Source: Halarsenatibacter silvermanii
GTDB taxonomy: Bacteria; Bacillota; Halanaerobiia; Halanaerobiales; Halarsenatibacteraceae
DNA: 64,000 nucleotides
Reading direction: 5' to 3'
Assembly (NCBI RefSeq): GCF_900103135.1
Contig: NZ_FNGO01000005.1
Coordinates: 62,001-126,000, forward strand
Positions 35,296 through 43,133 of the stretch are shown here, one piece after another (within the stretch, counting starts at the first letter, position 1; the number at the start of each line of letters is the position of its first letter). The notes under the pieces were generated by a model. The model was given only the letters and a program-made list of their open reading frames with translations. It did no database searches and was not told the DNA's origin. Position numbers and translations under genes: made by a program.

Positions 35296-37268
35296 TAACC
35301 CGTCACCTCTTCCAATAAATCCAATATCTCATCTTTTAGTTCATCTATATCATTATCTATTTCCTCAAGTGATCGCAATTCTTCGTATTCATAAAAATAA
35401 CGAGTAAACGGTATCTCATAACCAATTTTTGTTTTTGAATAATCTACCCAGGCATCTTCTAAATGCGGTTCAATTTCTCTGGAGAAATAATCATTTATAT
35501 CTTCTGTCAAAGGCACATTCTCTTTCTCTCTTAAGTCAGGATCAGGAATTGGCTCGCCGTCTTTATCTTTAGCAGGCTCAGCTCTTTCATCCTCCCAGCC
35601 AAAGGCATTGAATAAAGCTGTTCTAATATATTTATACAATCTTATGCTGACATCGGAAAAGACTTCTTCAATATCAGCAATAAAGTCTCCGTGATTTTTA
35701 TACACATTATCGAAATCAAATTCATCTCTAAGCCCCTGTAAGATCTGTTCCTGCATCTCTTCTCCGTTCTTCCTTTCGCCAATTCTCTCAAAACCTTCCT
35801 TTTCTTTGAAAGCCTCTATTCTCTCTTCATTTACCTGATAGCATCTTCTTATCGGCTGCTCAACTGTGATGCGCTGATAACCAAACTCTTCATTTTGAAA
35901 TATTTTGCTGTTATCAGTTTCCTCAAATTCACCGTAAATTCTGGTGATCTCGTCTATTTGTGCTTCGCTTATAAAATTCCTCTTATTGCCCTTGCTCTGA
36001 CGCATCTCTTCATAATAATCTACTGCATTAATTAATTGAACCTTGCCTTCTCTTTCCTTGGTTTTGCGGTTGGTCACTATCCATATATAGGTGTTAATGC
36101 CTGTATTGTAAAATAGCTCTTCAGGTAACCCTATAATGGCTTCCAACCAATCATTTTCAATAATCCATCTGCGAATCTCACTTTCTCCTGAGCCTGCTCC
36201 TCCGTTAAATAAAGGAGAGGCATTGAAAACTATGGCTATTCTGCTGCCCTGTCCATTTGATTTCATCTTGGAAATCATGTGCTGTAAGAATAATAATGAA
36301 CCATCATTTACTCGGGGAAGACCTGCACCAAATCTGCCGTCATACCCTAATTCGTCAGCTTCTTTTTCCACTTCATCTCTAATCTTTTTCCAGCTAACTC
36401 CAAAAGGCGGATTGGACAGCATATAATCAAATTTATTATTCCTTAGCTTATCATTGGTAAAACTATTGCCATATTTTATATTATTCACTGGTTCGCCTTT
36501 AATTAACATGTCGGCTTTACAAATAGCATAGGATTCTGGGTTCAGTTCCTGCCCAAACATTTTTAAGGTAGCATCGGGATTTAGTTTGCTCAAATAATTT
36601 TCTGCTACGGTAAGCATACCTCCAGTACCGCAGGCAGGGTCGTAAATTGTCCTGACTATGCCCTCCTTTTGCAGAAGGTCATTATCTTCCTCGAATAAAA
36701 TATTGACCATCAATTTAATAACTTCACGCGGTGTAAAATGTTCTCCAGCTGTTTCGTTTGACTGTTCGGAAAATTTACGGATTAATTCTTCGAAGATATC
36801 TCCCATCTGCTTATTGGAAACCGTATCAGGATGTATATCAACCTCACTAAATCTCTGCACTATTAAGTACAATAAATCAGCATCGTTGAGTCTCTCTATA
36901 TGTACTTCAAAATTAAAATATTCAAGTATTTCACGGGCATTTTTGGAAAAACCGTGTATGTAATTCATGAGGTTACTTTTAATATTATTGGGATCATCAA
37001 GTAACTTTTTAAAGTCAAAACGGCTTCTATTGTGAAAGTTATATCCTGCCGTTTTGTTCAGTATTGGATCTAAATTTTTAATACCCATATCTTCTAATTC
37101 TTTTTTCTTGGCTAAAACATCTTCTTTAGTTTCTTCTAATACACAATCCAATCTTCTCAACACAGTAAAAGGCAGTATGACTCTGCCATATTCTGATTGT
37201 TTGTAATCTCCTCTTAATAAATCGGCTATACTCCAGATGAAATTGACCTTTTCGCTGAAACCATTCAA
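35295..37268 (-). CDS. hsdM: Type I DNA methyltransferase subunit HsdM
   Basis: The 657-residue N6-adenine methyltransferase subunit. It has the N-terminal helical domain, SAM-binding motif I (IYDPACGTGGMLTVAE, near residue 215), catalytic motif IV (NPPFGVSW, near 290) and GEHFTPREVIKLMV just before. The C-terminal region is longer than in the shortest members and carries the coiled coil for HsdS contact. The start is a TTG, eight bases after AGGAGG. A 44-residue membrane peptide gene ends 13 bases upstream. Confidence 0.95.
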   Translation of the reverse strand: MNGFSEKVNFIWSIADLLRGDYKQSEYGRVILPFTVLRRLDCVLEETKEDVLAKKKELEDMGIKNLDPILNKTAGYNFHNRSRFDFKKLLDDPNNIKSNLMNYIHGFSKNAREILEYFNFEVHIERLNDADLLYLIVQRFSEVDIHPDTVSNKQMGDIFEELIRKFSEQSNETAGEHFTPREVIKLMVNILFEEDNDLLQKEGIVRTIYDPACGTGGMLTVAENYLSKLNPDATLKMFGQELNPESYAICKADMLIKGEPVNNIKYGNSFTNDKLRNNKFDYMLSNPPFGVSWKKIRDEVEKEADELGYDGRFGAGLPRVNDGSLLFLQHMISKMKSNGQGSRIAIVFNASPLFNGGAGSGESEIRRWIIENDWLEAIIGLPEELFYNTGINTYIWIVTNRKTKEREGKVQLINAVDYYEEMRQSKGNKRNFISEAQIDEITRIYGEFEETDNSKIFQNEEFGYQRITVEQPIRRCYQVNEERIEAFKEKEGFERIGERKNGEEMQEQILQGLRDEFDFDNVYKNHGDFIADIEEVFSDVSIRLYKYIRTALFNAFGWEDERAEPAKDKDGEPIPDPDLREKENVPLTEDINDYFSREIEPHLEDAWVDYSKTKIGYEIPFTRYFYEYEELRSLEEIDNDIDELKDEILDLLEEVTG

Positions 37269-37280
37269 TATAGAATCCTC

Positions 37281-37415
37281 CTATATATAGAGTTTTAAAC
37301 TTTCCTGCACTGTCATTATTTTCCGATCAAAATACACTCTCTTATTCTTTACTATCTGCCACAGAACAAATAATACCAGAAGAAGAGATAGGATGGCAAT
37401 AACAGATTCTCTCAT
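37281..37415 (-). CDS. Small single-pass membrane protein (44 residues)
   Basis: A short frame starting at ATG behind GAGGTG. Residues 4-21 form one transmembrane helix (VIAILSLLLVLFVLWQIV), followed by a basic tail (KNKRVYFDRKI). It ends 13 bases before the hsdM start and is probably the first gene of the restriction operon. The family is not recognised. Small membrane proteins in such positions may be toxins, anchors or chance; the good ribosome site supports expression. Confidence 0.5.
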   Translation of the reverse strand: MRESVIAILSLLLVLFVLWQIVKNKRVYFDRKIMTVQESLKLYI

Positions 37416-37472
37416 TGACTCACCTCAAACTCTTTATTCCTGCTATTATGTTCCCAGAGATTCTTGATTTTA

Positions 37473-37874
37473 CTAATCTATATCTATTTTGTCCGCCACG
37501 TAATCTTTTGCTTTCAATGCCAGCTGATATGCCTCTTTTGCTTCTTCTTTAGTAGGTATTTCACCTATTTCTCTGGGGTATCTTACTTCCACTGCATAAT
37601 CGTTCAATTTGGCCGCTATTTTATATATTTCTCCGGAAATATCTTCATCTTCACCTATTAAATCCAATAAATAAACTAAATTATGGCTCTTACCAAAATT
37701 AATATCCAGTTTAATTAGATAACATTTAAAATATTTTTCTACAGCTTGTTGACAATGAAAAGCAGTCATATCAGTAAGTCCTGGAGAATTATCCAATATA
37801 GTCTTCGCTGCTTTCAAATCATTTTCAGCTTTCTCAAACCATTGTTGTATTAATTTCTTCCTCTTCTCTGTCAT
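37473..37874 (-). CDS. HEPN domain protein, partner of the nucleotidyltransferase
   Basis: A 133-residue all-helical HEPN protein. Helix 2 carries MTAFHCQQAVEKYFKCYLIK, the classic HEPN pattern, followed by KSHNLVYLLDLI and NDYAVEVRYP. The RxxxxH ribonuclease motif of toxic HEPN proteins is not evident. It belongs to the type that pairs with a minimal nucleotidyltransferase in MNT-HEPN modules, where the enzyme modifies the HEPN partner. The gene overlaps the upstream nucleotidyltransferase gene by 41 bases. Confidence 0.82.
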   Translation of the reverse strand: MTEKRKKLIQQWFEKAENDLKAAKTILDNSPGLTDMTAFHCQQAVEKYFKCYLIKLDINFGKSHNLVYLLDLIGEDEDISGEIYKIAAKLNDYAVEVRYPREIGEIPTKEEAKEAYQLALKAKDYVADKIDID

Positions 37875-38193
37875 AGATAACCTTTCCTTCCGTTAGAATT
37901 TTGCTGATAAAAGAATGTTTTTCTTCTTTCCACTCTTTTATTTCTTTAGGAGTGTAAACCACTATATCAACAGGTAGCTTTAAACCTCTCAACTCCTTTA
38001 ATATTTTTCTGCCCCTTCTATGACTGGGCAGGTCAGTTTCCTTAACAATCAGAAGATCCAAATCACTGTATTTATCAAAATCGTCTACGGCATAGGAGCC
38101 AAAAATTATTATTTTTTGAGGGTTTGTCTTCTCCACTATTCTATTTACAGCTTCTCTTATTTTCTCCTCGGTAATTACATTTTGATAATTCAT
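37834..38193 (-). CDS. Minimal nucleotidyltransferase (MNT), probable antitoxin
   Basis: A 119-residue nucleotidyltransferase with the pol-beta motif FGSYAVDDFDKYSDLDLLIV (GS then DxD) and a third Asp in LPVDIVVY. In MNT-HEPN modules such enzymes add AMP units to the HEPN toxin. GAGGTGAG precedes the ATG. The gene runs straight into its HEPN partner with a 41-base overlap. It is the first complete gene of the module, next to the restriction locus. Confidence 0.85.
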   Translation of the reverse strand: MNYQNVITEEKIREAVNRIVEKTNPQKIIIFGSYAVDDFDKYSDLDLLIVKETDLPSHRRGRKILKELRGLKLPVDIVVYTPKEIKEWKEEKHSFISKILTEGKVIYDREEEEINTTMV

Positions 38194-38300
38194 TTTCTCA
38201 CCTCATATCCATCTATTAAATAAGCCTGTTATCCACCTATTTGTTTGCTTTCTTCTGCTTACATTAGTATCATATTCTCCAAAGTTACCAGTCCCAATTT

Positions 38301-38536
38301 TCATCCCAGATCTTCTTTAATTTCTGCTATTTTCTCCAGCACATCTGGCAGGTCTTTATTTGCTGTATTCCAGACAACCTCTAAATCTATTCACCGTAAG
38401 TCTATTTACAACAGCATCCTGCTTCTCCTGACTTTGCATAAACGCTCTTTTATTAACATTGCTGATATAAATCCATAATCAATTCTATAGAATCCTCTAT
38501 ATCACTGAGATATTCAAAATCTCTCCTCCTATTCAT
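38301..38536 (-). pseudogene. Decayed HepT-like (DUF86) partner gene
   Basis: The gene starts at an ATG overlapping the MNT stop (ATGA) and reads NRRRDFEYLSDIEDSIELIM, then stops after 27 codons. The next frame continues as KRAFMQSQEKQDAVVNRLTV, and a third frame ends with VVWNTANKDLPDVLEKIAEI. Together these are the start, middle and end of a HepT/DUF86 protein. The central region that would carry the Rx4HxY active site is deleted, and at least two frame changes are present. The toxin is therefore dead, while its MNT gene is intact. Confidence 0.7.
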
Positions 38537-38826
38537 ATAATCTTCTCCTCTTCTCTAAGTACTCTCTCTTTCAATCCCTCTCTCCTGGAATAATTAAGGC
38601 CATTATAGGTATTTATATCCACTTCCAGCCCTGTAGCCTCCTCTATATCCTGCTTTAATCCCACCAGTTCAAAAAGACTACTTCTGTTTAATTCCACCAA
38701 GATATCTATATCGCTCGCTTTATCTGCTTCCCCTCTGGCATAAGAACCATAAATTCCAGCTCTTTTGATATTATATTCCTTTAGTATCTCTTTTATCTTC
38801 TGTTTTGCAGTTTCATCAAGTTTCAT
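38533..38826 (-). CDS. Second minimal nucleotidyltransferase (MntA-like antitoxin)
   Basis: A 97-residue nucleotidyltransferase with IYGSYARGEADKASDIDILV (GSxxxG...DxD) and a third Asp in LEVDINTY. It matches the MntA half of MntA-HepT modules. AAGGAGAG lies before the ATG. The HepT partner immediately downstream is broken, so this gene is an orphan antitoxin, though it might still modify the partner of the other module. Confidence 0.85.
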   Translation of the reverse strand: MKLDETAKQKIKEILKEYNIKRAGIYGSYARGEADKASDIDILVELNRSSLFELVGLKQDIEEATGLEVDINTYNGLNYSRREGLKERVLREEEKII

Positions 38827-38852
38827 AGTGGTTCTCTCCTTATAAATTTTTC

Positions 38853-39035
38853 CTACACTAACTCCACTCTGACATCAGCTTTATTTTCGCTGCAGTTATG
38901 ACAGTACCATAATCTATCGGAATCACAACTATTTTGGATAGGTTAAAACTCATCTTCCTCTACTACGGCTCGAGTAGCATTATTCCACTTCATGGCTTCA
39001 TATATTGCTCCGCAGGCTCTGCATCTAAATTGCAT
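38853..39035 (-). pseudogene. Zinc-ribbon protein interrupted by an in-frame stop
   Basis: One frame reads MQFRCRACGAIYEAMKWNN, then on to a TAA at 38945-38943, and without a frame change continues with SCDSDRLWYCHNCSENKADV to a TAG at 38853. The two CxxC pairs (CRAC and CHNC) lie on opposite sides of the stop, as expected for one zinc ribbon of 60 residues broken by a nonsense mutation. No ribosome binding site is clear before the ATG. It is a decayed gene in the island. Confidence 0.45.
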
Positions 39036-39579
39036 TTTTCTCGAGAATCAGATAATACCAGCTCATCTCCCACTTCAAATATCTCATACTTGCCCTTACT
39101 GATATTTCTCTTATAATCATAATTACAGATTAGCTACATAGCACCATCTAATTTATTACATAATAGTAATAAATAATAGCACAGATATTCTCCATTTTTC
39201 TCTACCCGCCCAGGCCTACATACTATTATAACGGGTATATATGGCTCTTTCACGGCTTCAATTTCTTTTATGATGAAGATATATTGGATCAATAGAGATT
39301 GTGTGTTTAGGGGGGTGAGAGGACATCTGTTATGTCAATTATCATGGAGTACTGGCGAACAAGTTAAAATTTCTGCAGTAATTGCTTCTGAAATGTATTC
39401 TTTTCATATAATTCAATATACTTTCAGTAAAACCTTCATTATTTATAAATTGAGAAGGTTAATAGCGCAATCACCCTTGACAACCTATTCGTTAAGCCCG
39501 GGTGTAATGAAAGATAAAATATAGATCTTCGCCACGGATTTTGCCTGGAGCATTCTTTTTCTCGTAAAAAAAAGTTTTT
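39036..39579. other. Intergenic stretch without a supported gene
   Basis: About 540 AT-rich bases between the decayed zinc-ribbon gene and the tRNA terminator. The longest frames have no ribosome binding site and no recognisable protein pattern. No repeat, integrase or attachment site was seen. It may be worn-out island DNA. Confidence 0.5.
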
Positions 39580-39620
39580 TAGAAATAAAAATAACCACCC
39601 TTCAAGTTAATTTTGGGTGG
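39580..39620 (-). terminator. Terminator of the tRNA-Thr transcript
   Basis: CCACCC (39595-39600) and GGGTGG (39615-39620) form a six-pair stem. On the minus strand it is followed by TTATTTTTATTT, 35 bases beyond the tRNA. Confidence 0.6.
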
Positions 39621-39655
39621 TGTGTGAACCTAAATAACCAAAATAAAAATAATAA

Positions 39656-39731
39656 TGGAGCCGATGAGGGGATTCGAACCCCTAACCTGCTGATTACGAT
39701 TCAGCTGCTCTGCCAGTTGAGCTACATCGGC
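39656..39731 (-). tRNA. tRNA-Thr (anticodon CGT)
   Basis: A complete cloverleaf: acceptor stem GCCGATG/CATCGGC, D-loop region AGCTCAACTGGCAGAGC, anticodon stem GCTGA/TCAGC around the loop ATCGTAA (anticodon CGT, with U33 and A37), T-arm GGGGTTCGAATCCCC, discriminator T and an encoded CCA. It reads the threonine codon ACG. It marks one side of the AT-rich island, but I found no copy of its 3' end at the other side. Confidence 0.95.
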
Positions 39732-39818
39732 TTTTAAAATTTATATTCATTTTTGTATTCCAGTATCCACTTTGCCGCGGGACAATTATAACACGAATTT
39801 TATCGCAAAAGCAACCCC

Positions 39819-41324
39819 TTAAACCGCGAAGCTTTCATGATATATATCTTCTCTGGAAATTCCTTTTTCATCCAGTATATCGTAGGCATCAGATACCATG
39901 GCTGGAGTGCCGCACATATAGACCCCTGTGTTCTCTTCGATTTCCAGATCTTCGAGAATATGAGTAACATAACCTTCAGGATAACCGTTTGTGCGCGGTC
40001 GAGACAGAATATGATGATAATCGAACTTATCGTTTTCTTCAGCAGCGCTGGTAAAAAAGTCATCATAGACAAGATTTTCTTCATATCTCACGCCGTAAAG
40101 CAGTGTTGCTTCACCATCGTACTCTTCAGGATGATCTTCAGTTAAAAATTTCTCCACAGTTGACACAAAGGGAGTAATCCCGATGCCATTGGATATCATC
40201 AGCAGATGATCATAATCGGTGTCGATGGTGATTTCCTCTCCGAGCGGCCCCTTAAGCTCAACCCTGTCACCTTCAGAAAATTCGGAGAAAATAATGCTGG
40301 TCCCATAGCCCTGATCGATCTTTTTAATTGTCACGGTAACTTCAGAGTTATCCGGCGCAGCAGATGATATGGTATAAGCCTTATAAATCTTCCTTTCCGA
40401 ATCTACTTTCCACAAAAGAAATTGGCCGGGGTGAAAGTCCATTTTTCCAGGGTCAATCAACTCAAAGGTATATTCGCGCACATCGTCTTTCAACTCATTG
40501 ATCTCAGCTATGCGGGCATCAAAATACTCGTAATTCTCATAACCCTCAAGATCAGCATTCGCCCGAACTGCGGCAGCTTCCTCGCTGTCAGCCATCTGCA
40601 GAACATCAGCCGGGCAGTTTTCAACACAGGTTTTGCATCTGATACATTTTTCGGCCTCAAATTGATTATGCTCATCATATTCTTGAAAATCCTGATATGG
40701 GGTAAGCTCCATAGGACATACACGGGAACACTGGCCGCAGGAAAGGCATTTTTCCGGGTGTTCTATAGTCACTTTCTCATCTCGACCCGAATTTAAATTG
40801 AATGCCTGACCGATTTTGTAGAAAAATACCTGCATTGTTCCCATAGGACAGAACTGACACCATGTACGGGAATTTATGGCAATACCCAAAAGCCCCCCGG
40901 CAATGACCACCATTAGATAAGTCCGGGCAAAGATAAATCCGAAGCTGTGATGCAGGGGAATCTCCCCTATAGTAAAAATCGCCTCAGCAATGCGCGATGA
41001 CATATTATATATGAAATAAATAAGCACCAGCCCGATGGTGATTTTAGATTTGAATATATTCGGAATTTTGCTGCTGCGGCTGACTCTCATAACCAGCTCA
41101 TCAAAAAAGCTGCCGTGCGGACAGAAATTGCCACACCAGTATTTACCCTTCATCAGGCTCATAATTATCATGGCAGCCATTATAGGAGGCACCAAAAGCC
41201 CCAGATGTGGTAAGAAATGTCCTCCAATTCCGATCAAAAGCGTAACCGTCCAGCCGTAATCCCTAACCCAGCTGAAAGTTCTGTCGGTCTTAATATTAAA
41301 AGAAACATCGGTTGCTTCGCTCAC
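39819..41324 (-). CDS. Membrane NapH/ferredoxin/FNR-type fusion oxidoreductase
   Basis: A 501-residue electron-transfer protein in three parts. Residues 20-190 form a NapH/NosR-like membrane unit of four to five helices with two CxxxCP motifs (CGNFCPHG, CQFCPMG). Residues 190-245 hold two [4Fe-4S] ferredoxin motifs (CLSCGQCSRVCP and CIRCKTCVENCP). Residues 265-501 are a ferredoxin-NADP reductase-type module: KAYTISSAAPDN for flavin, MISNGIGITPFVS for nicotinamide and MCGTPAMV near the end. It could pass electrons between NAD(P)H and a membrane or partner acceptor. It follows the candidate selenoprotein gene by 59 bases. The start is GTG after GGAGG. Confidence 0.85.
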   Translation of the reverse strand: MSEATDVSFNIKTDRTFSWVRDYGWTVTLLIGIGGHFLPHLGLLVPPIMAAMIIMSLMKGKYWCGNFCPHGSFFDELVMRVSRSSKIPNIFKSKITIGLVLIYFIYNMSSRIAEAIFTIGEIPLHHSFGFIFARTYLMVVIAGGLLGIAINSRTWCQFCPMGTMQVFFYKIGQAFNLNSGRDEKVTIEHPEKCLSCGQCSRVCPMELTPYQDFQEYDEHNQFEAEKCIRCKTCVENCPADVLQMADSEEAAAVRANADLEGYENYEYFDARIAEINELKDDVREYTFELIDPGKMDFHPGQFLLWKVDSERKIYKAYTISSAAPDNSEVTVTIKKIDQGYGTSIIFSEFSEGDRVELKGPLGEEITIDTDYDHLLMISNGIGITPFVSTVEKFLTEDHPEEYDGEATLLYGVRYEENLVYDDFFTSAAEENDKFDYHHILSRPRTNGYPEGYVTHILEDLEIEENTGVYMCGTPAMVSDAYDILDEKGISREDIYHESFAV

Positions 41325-41383
41325 CTTCTATAAAACCTCCTTATATTTTTTTAATTTATTGTTATTCAACTTTCATGCTGGAC

Positions 41384-41755
41384 TCATATGCTGCAGCTGC
41401 TGCCGCTTTCAGGGGCATCACGGGCAGGTACACTGGATATATTTGTCAGAGTAAGTTTTTTGAATTTCCAGAAGCCTGTAACATCGATGCTCAAAGATAA
41501 ATCTTCATCTTCCCTGACCAAATTTTTGGCCACATAAATTATAATATCTGCGCATTCTTTGCTGACAAAATGATCTTTCATTTCATCATCCGGAACTACA
41601 GCCTGTACCACAGGCTTTACCATCGTACTTCAGCCCCCGCCTACCTCTTTAAGATGAACCGTGACCTCAGAAACGTCTTTCTTTTCGAGATACTCCGCCG
41701 CAGAATCACTCATCTTAACTGTTATCCGTTCAGCTGATACAGTTTCACTACCCAT
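41384..41755 (-). CDS. HesB-like (CC/Se motif type) candidate selenoprotein with in-frame UGA
   Basis: Read through one TGA (41632-41630) this gives 123 residues: an N-terminal half (VKMSDSAAEYLEKKDVSEVT, VHLKEVGGG), Sec, then ST and KPVVQAVVPDDEMKDHF, ADIIIYVAKNL, LSLSIDVTGFWKFKKLTL, ending SSCSI. The order matches the short HesB-like/CC-Se motif (seleno)proteins, in which Sec or Cys follows a Gly-Gly just there. Both halves are in one frame, the upstream half has GGGGAGG before its ATG, and the downstream half has no ribosome site of its own. A SECIS-like hairpin follows the UGA. Function is unknown; a redox or iron-sulfur role is inferred. No Sec machinery lies in the window. Confidence 0.75.
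41600..41616 (-). promoter_or_regulatory. SECIS-like hairpin for UGA recoding
   Basis: On the minus strand AGCCTGTGGTACAGGCT forms a seven-pair perfect stem with the loop GGT. The GG of the loop lies 21-22 bases after the TGA. In the E. coli fdhF SECIS the GGUC loop follows UGA by 18 bases, so both distance and loop type agree with bacterial SECIS elements. Confidence 0.65.
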
Positions 41756-41904
41756 AATAATCCTCCCCAATTTTTTATTTTGATCTATAAACTATTCAAT
41801 GAACAGCTACCCGGCGTATACTTCAATACCTTCCACGTTAAAAATCTTAACATATTATTTTTGCTGCTTGCACGTAAATGGATTACAAAGTGGCAGCCCA
41901 TTCA

Positions 41905-41938
41905 TTAAAAAAATAAAAAAAGACCGGTCTCCCGGCCT
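41905..41938 (-). terminator. Intrinsic terminator after queT
   Basis: On the minus strand GGCCGG, loop GAGA, CCGGTC, then seven T residues and more. It lies about 85 bases beyond the queT stop. Confidence 0.75.
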
Positions 41939-42021
41939 CAGGCTGTTTAAAAATAGTTTTTCTCCAGAACAGTTATTGAAATTGTCATATATGCTGAATT
42001 ACCAGATCAGCTTATACCTTT

Positions 42022-42501
42022 TCAAGTCAACGAATATTTAACTTTTTCCAGCACACTGTATTTCTCCAGAAGTTTCATTACAGACACACCCAGCATGCCT
42101 ACAGCCACAAATTGACCGATTCCCACATAAAGAACCGTGGCAGGGTAAGAAACTCCCATCACCAGGTGCAGAATAAAGGCCACTCCAAAAGCGTTTATCA
42201 CAACCGGAGGAATAGCAGCCGTTATTAAGCTTCCGGCCCGAGCTGTCAGCAGACCGGCCACCAGCGTCAGTCCGGCGCCGAAAATAATGTCGATCAATCC
42301 CAGCCCACCAAAAGCATTGGCAATCATTGCTCCAATCCAGAGTCCTACAGCTGCCCAGCCCCCAAAATAAAACGGGAGCAAGGTCAAAAGCTCAGAAATC
42401 CTGACCTGAATCGGACCATATGATATCGGATGAGCTGAAAGTGTTATTGCTGCATAAAGCCCGGCCAGAAGACCTATCCGGGCTATAGTTCTGGTTTTCA
42501 T
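42022..42501 (-). CDS. queT: QueT-family queuosine precursor transporter
   Basis: A 159-residue ECF-type substrate-binding membrane protein with five to six helices. The first helix ends in the conserved ISYGPIQVRISELLTLLPFY of QueT (DUF988), with later GGLGLIDIIFGAGLTLVAG. It imports a queuosine precursor together with a shared ECF module located elsewhere. Many queT genes follow a preQ1 riboswitch; the 70-base leader here shows none. AAGGGGAG precedes the ATG. Confidence 0.88.
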   Translation of the reverse strand: MKTRTIARIGLLAGLYAAITLSAHPISYGPIQVRISELLTLLPFYFGGWAAVGLWIGAMIANAFGGLGLIDIIFGAGLTLVAGLLTARAGSLITAAIPPVVINAFGVAFILHLVMGVSYPATVLYVGIGQFVAVGMLGVSVMKLLEKYSVLEKVKYSLT

Positions 42502-42574
42502 CTGTTAAAACTCCCCTTAATCAACTTAATAATATAATTTCACAAAAAATAGCCTTATAGCTTGATCAATCTGC

Positions 42575-43132
42575 TCACCAGTCATCAAAATCATCATAAA
42601 CCTCGTCTTTTATCTCCAGCCGCCAGTCGCCCGTGGCTCTTATCTCAAGATAATATTTGCCCGATTCATTTCCAGTATAAATGCCTTCGCCTCCCCGGCT
42701 GGTATTCGCAGCCGCATCGATTCTATCTCCTTCCTCATCATATACATAAAGCCGGAAAATCCTTCCGCGGGATTCCCAGCGAACTTCCCAGGGCGACTCC
42801 AATTCGTAGATGTCAGTGACCTGATCATCATCACCCCGGTATCGAGCGGGAAGGTCATTATTATCATCATTTTCTTTGAGCTCGTAAATCTCCTCGGCCA
42901 GCTCATCAAAGGCAGAAAGCCGCGAGACTTCGCTGCTTATTCTGCGAATATGGAGTATTTCATCGATGAGTTCATCGAGTTCAATATCATCCATATCATC
43001 TATCTCCGCAAAATCTAAACCCCGGGCTGACCCGGCAGGTACGACCAGCAGCAGCGCCAAAATAAGGAGCAGAACTGCCGCCGGCTTCAACCGGCTGCCG
43101 GCGGAAAAAATATCATCAAAAATTTTTCTCAT
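42575..43132 (-). CDS. Exported acidic protein of unknown function
   Basis: A 185-residue protein with a signal peptide (basic start, hydrophobic run at about 18-34, ending GSARG). The mature part is strongly acidic: a helical segment (DIELDELIDEILHIRRISSE), then a beta-rich end (PWEVRWESRGRIFRLYVYDE, GKYYLEIRATGDWRLEI) that resembles carbohydrate-binding or pre-peptidase C-terminal beta-sandwiches. I do not assign a family. GAGGAG supports the ATG at 43132, just past the stop of the nuclease gene, so it is translationally coupled to it. Confidence 0.7.
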   Translation of the reverse strand: MRKIFDDIFSAGSRLKPAAVLLLILALLLVVPAGSARGLDFAEIDDMDDIELDELIDEILHIRRISSEVSRLSAFDELAEEIYELKENDDNNDLPARYRGDDDQVTDIYELESPWEVRWESRGRIFRLYVYDEEGDRIDAAANTSRGGEGIYTGNESGKYYLEIRATGDWRLEIKDEVYDDFDDW

Positions 43133-43133
43133 T

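Noticed and set aside
38943-38945. Recoding of the in-frame TAA in the zinc-ribbon gene
   Set aside because: UAA is not known to encode an extra amino acid in such bacteria, and the surrounding genes are decaying; a nonsense mutation is simpler.
39270-39524. 84-codon plus-strand frame near the tRNA
   Set aside because: No ribosome binding site and no recognisable protein pattern; treated as chance.
39656-39731. Attachment site at tRNA-Thr for the AT-rich island
   Set aside because: No second copy of the tRNA 3' end was seen near 27.6 kb, and there is no integrase gene.
42502-42574. preQ1 riboswitch before queT
   Set aside because: The short leader lacks the preQ1 core pattern (GGTTCTAGC...CCCT...AAAAACTA).
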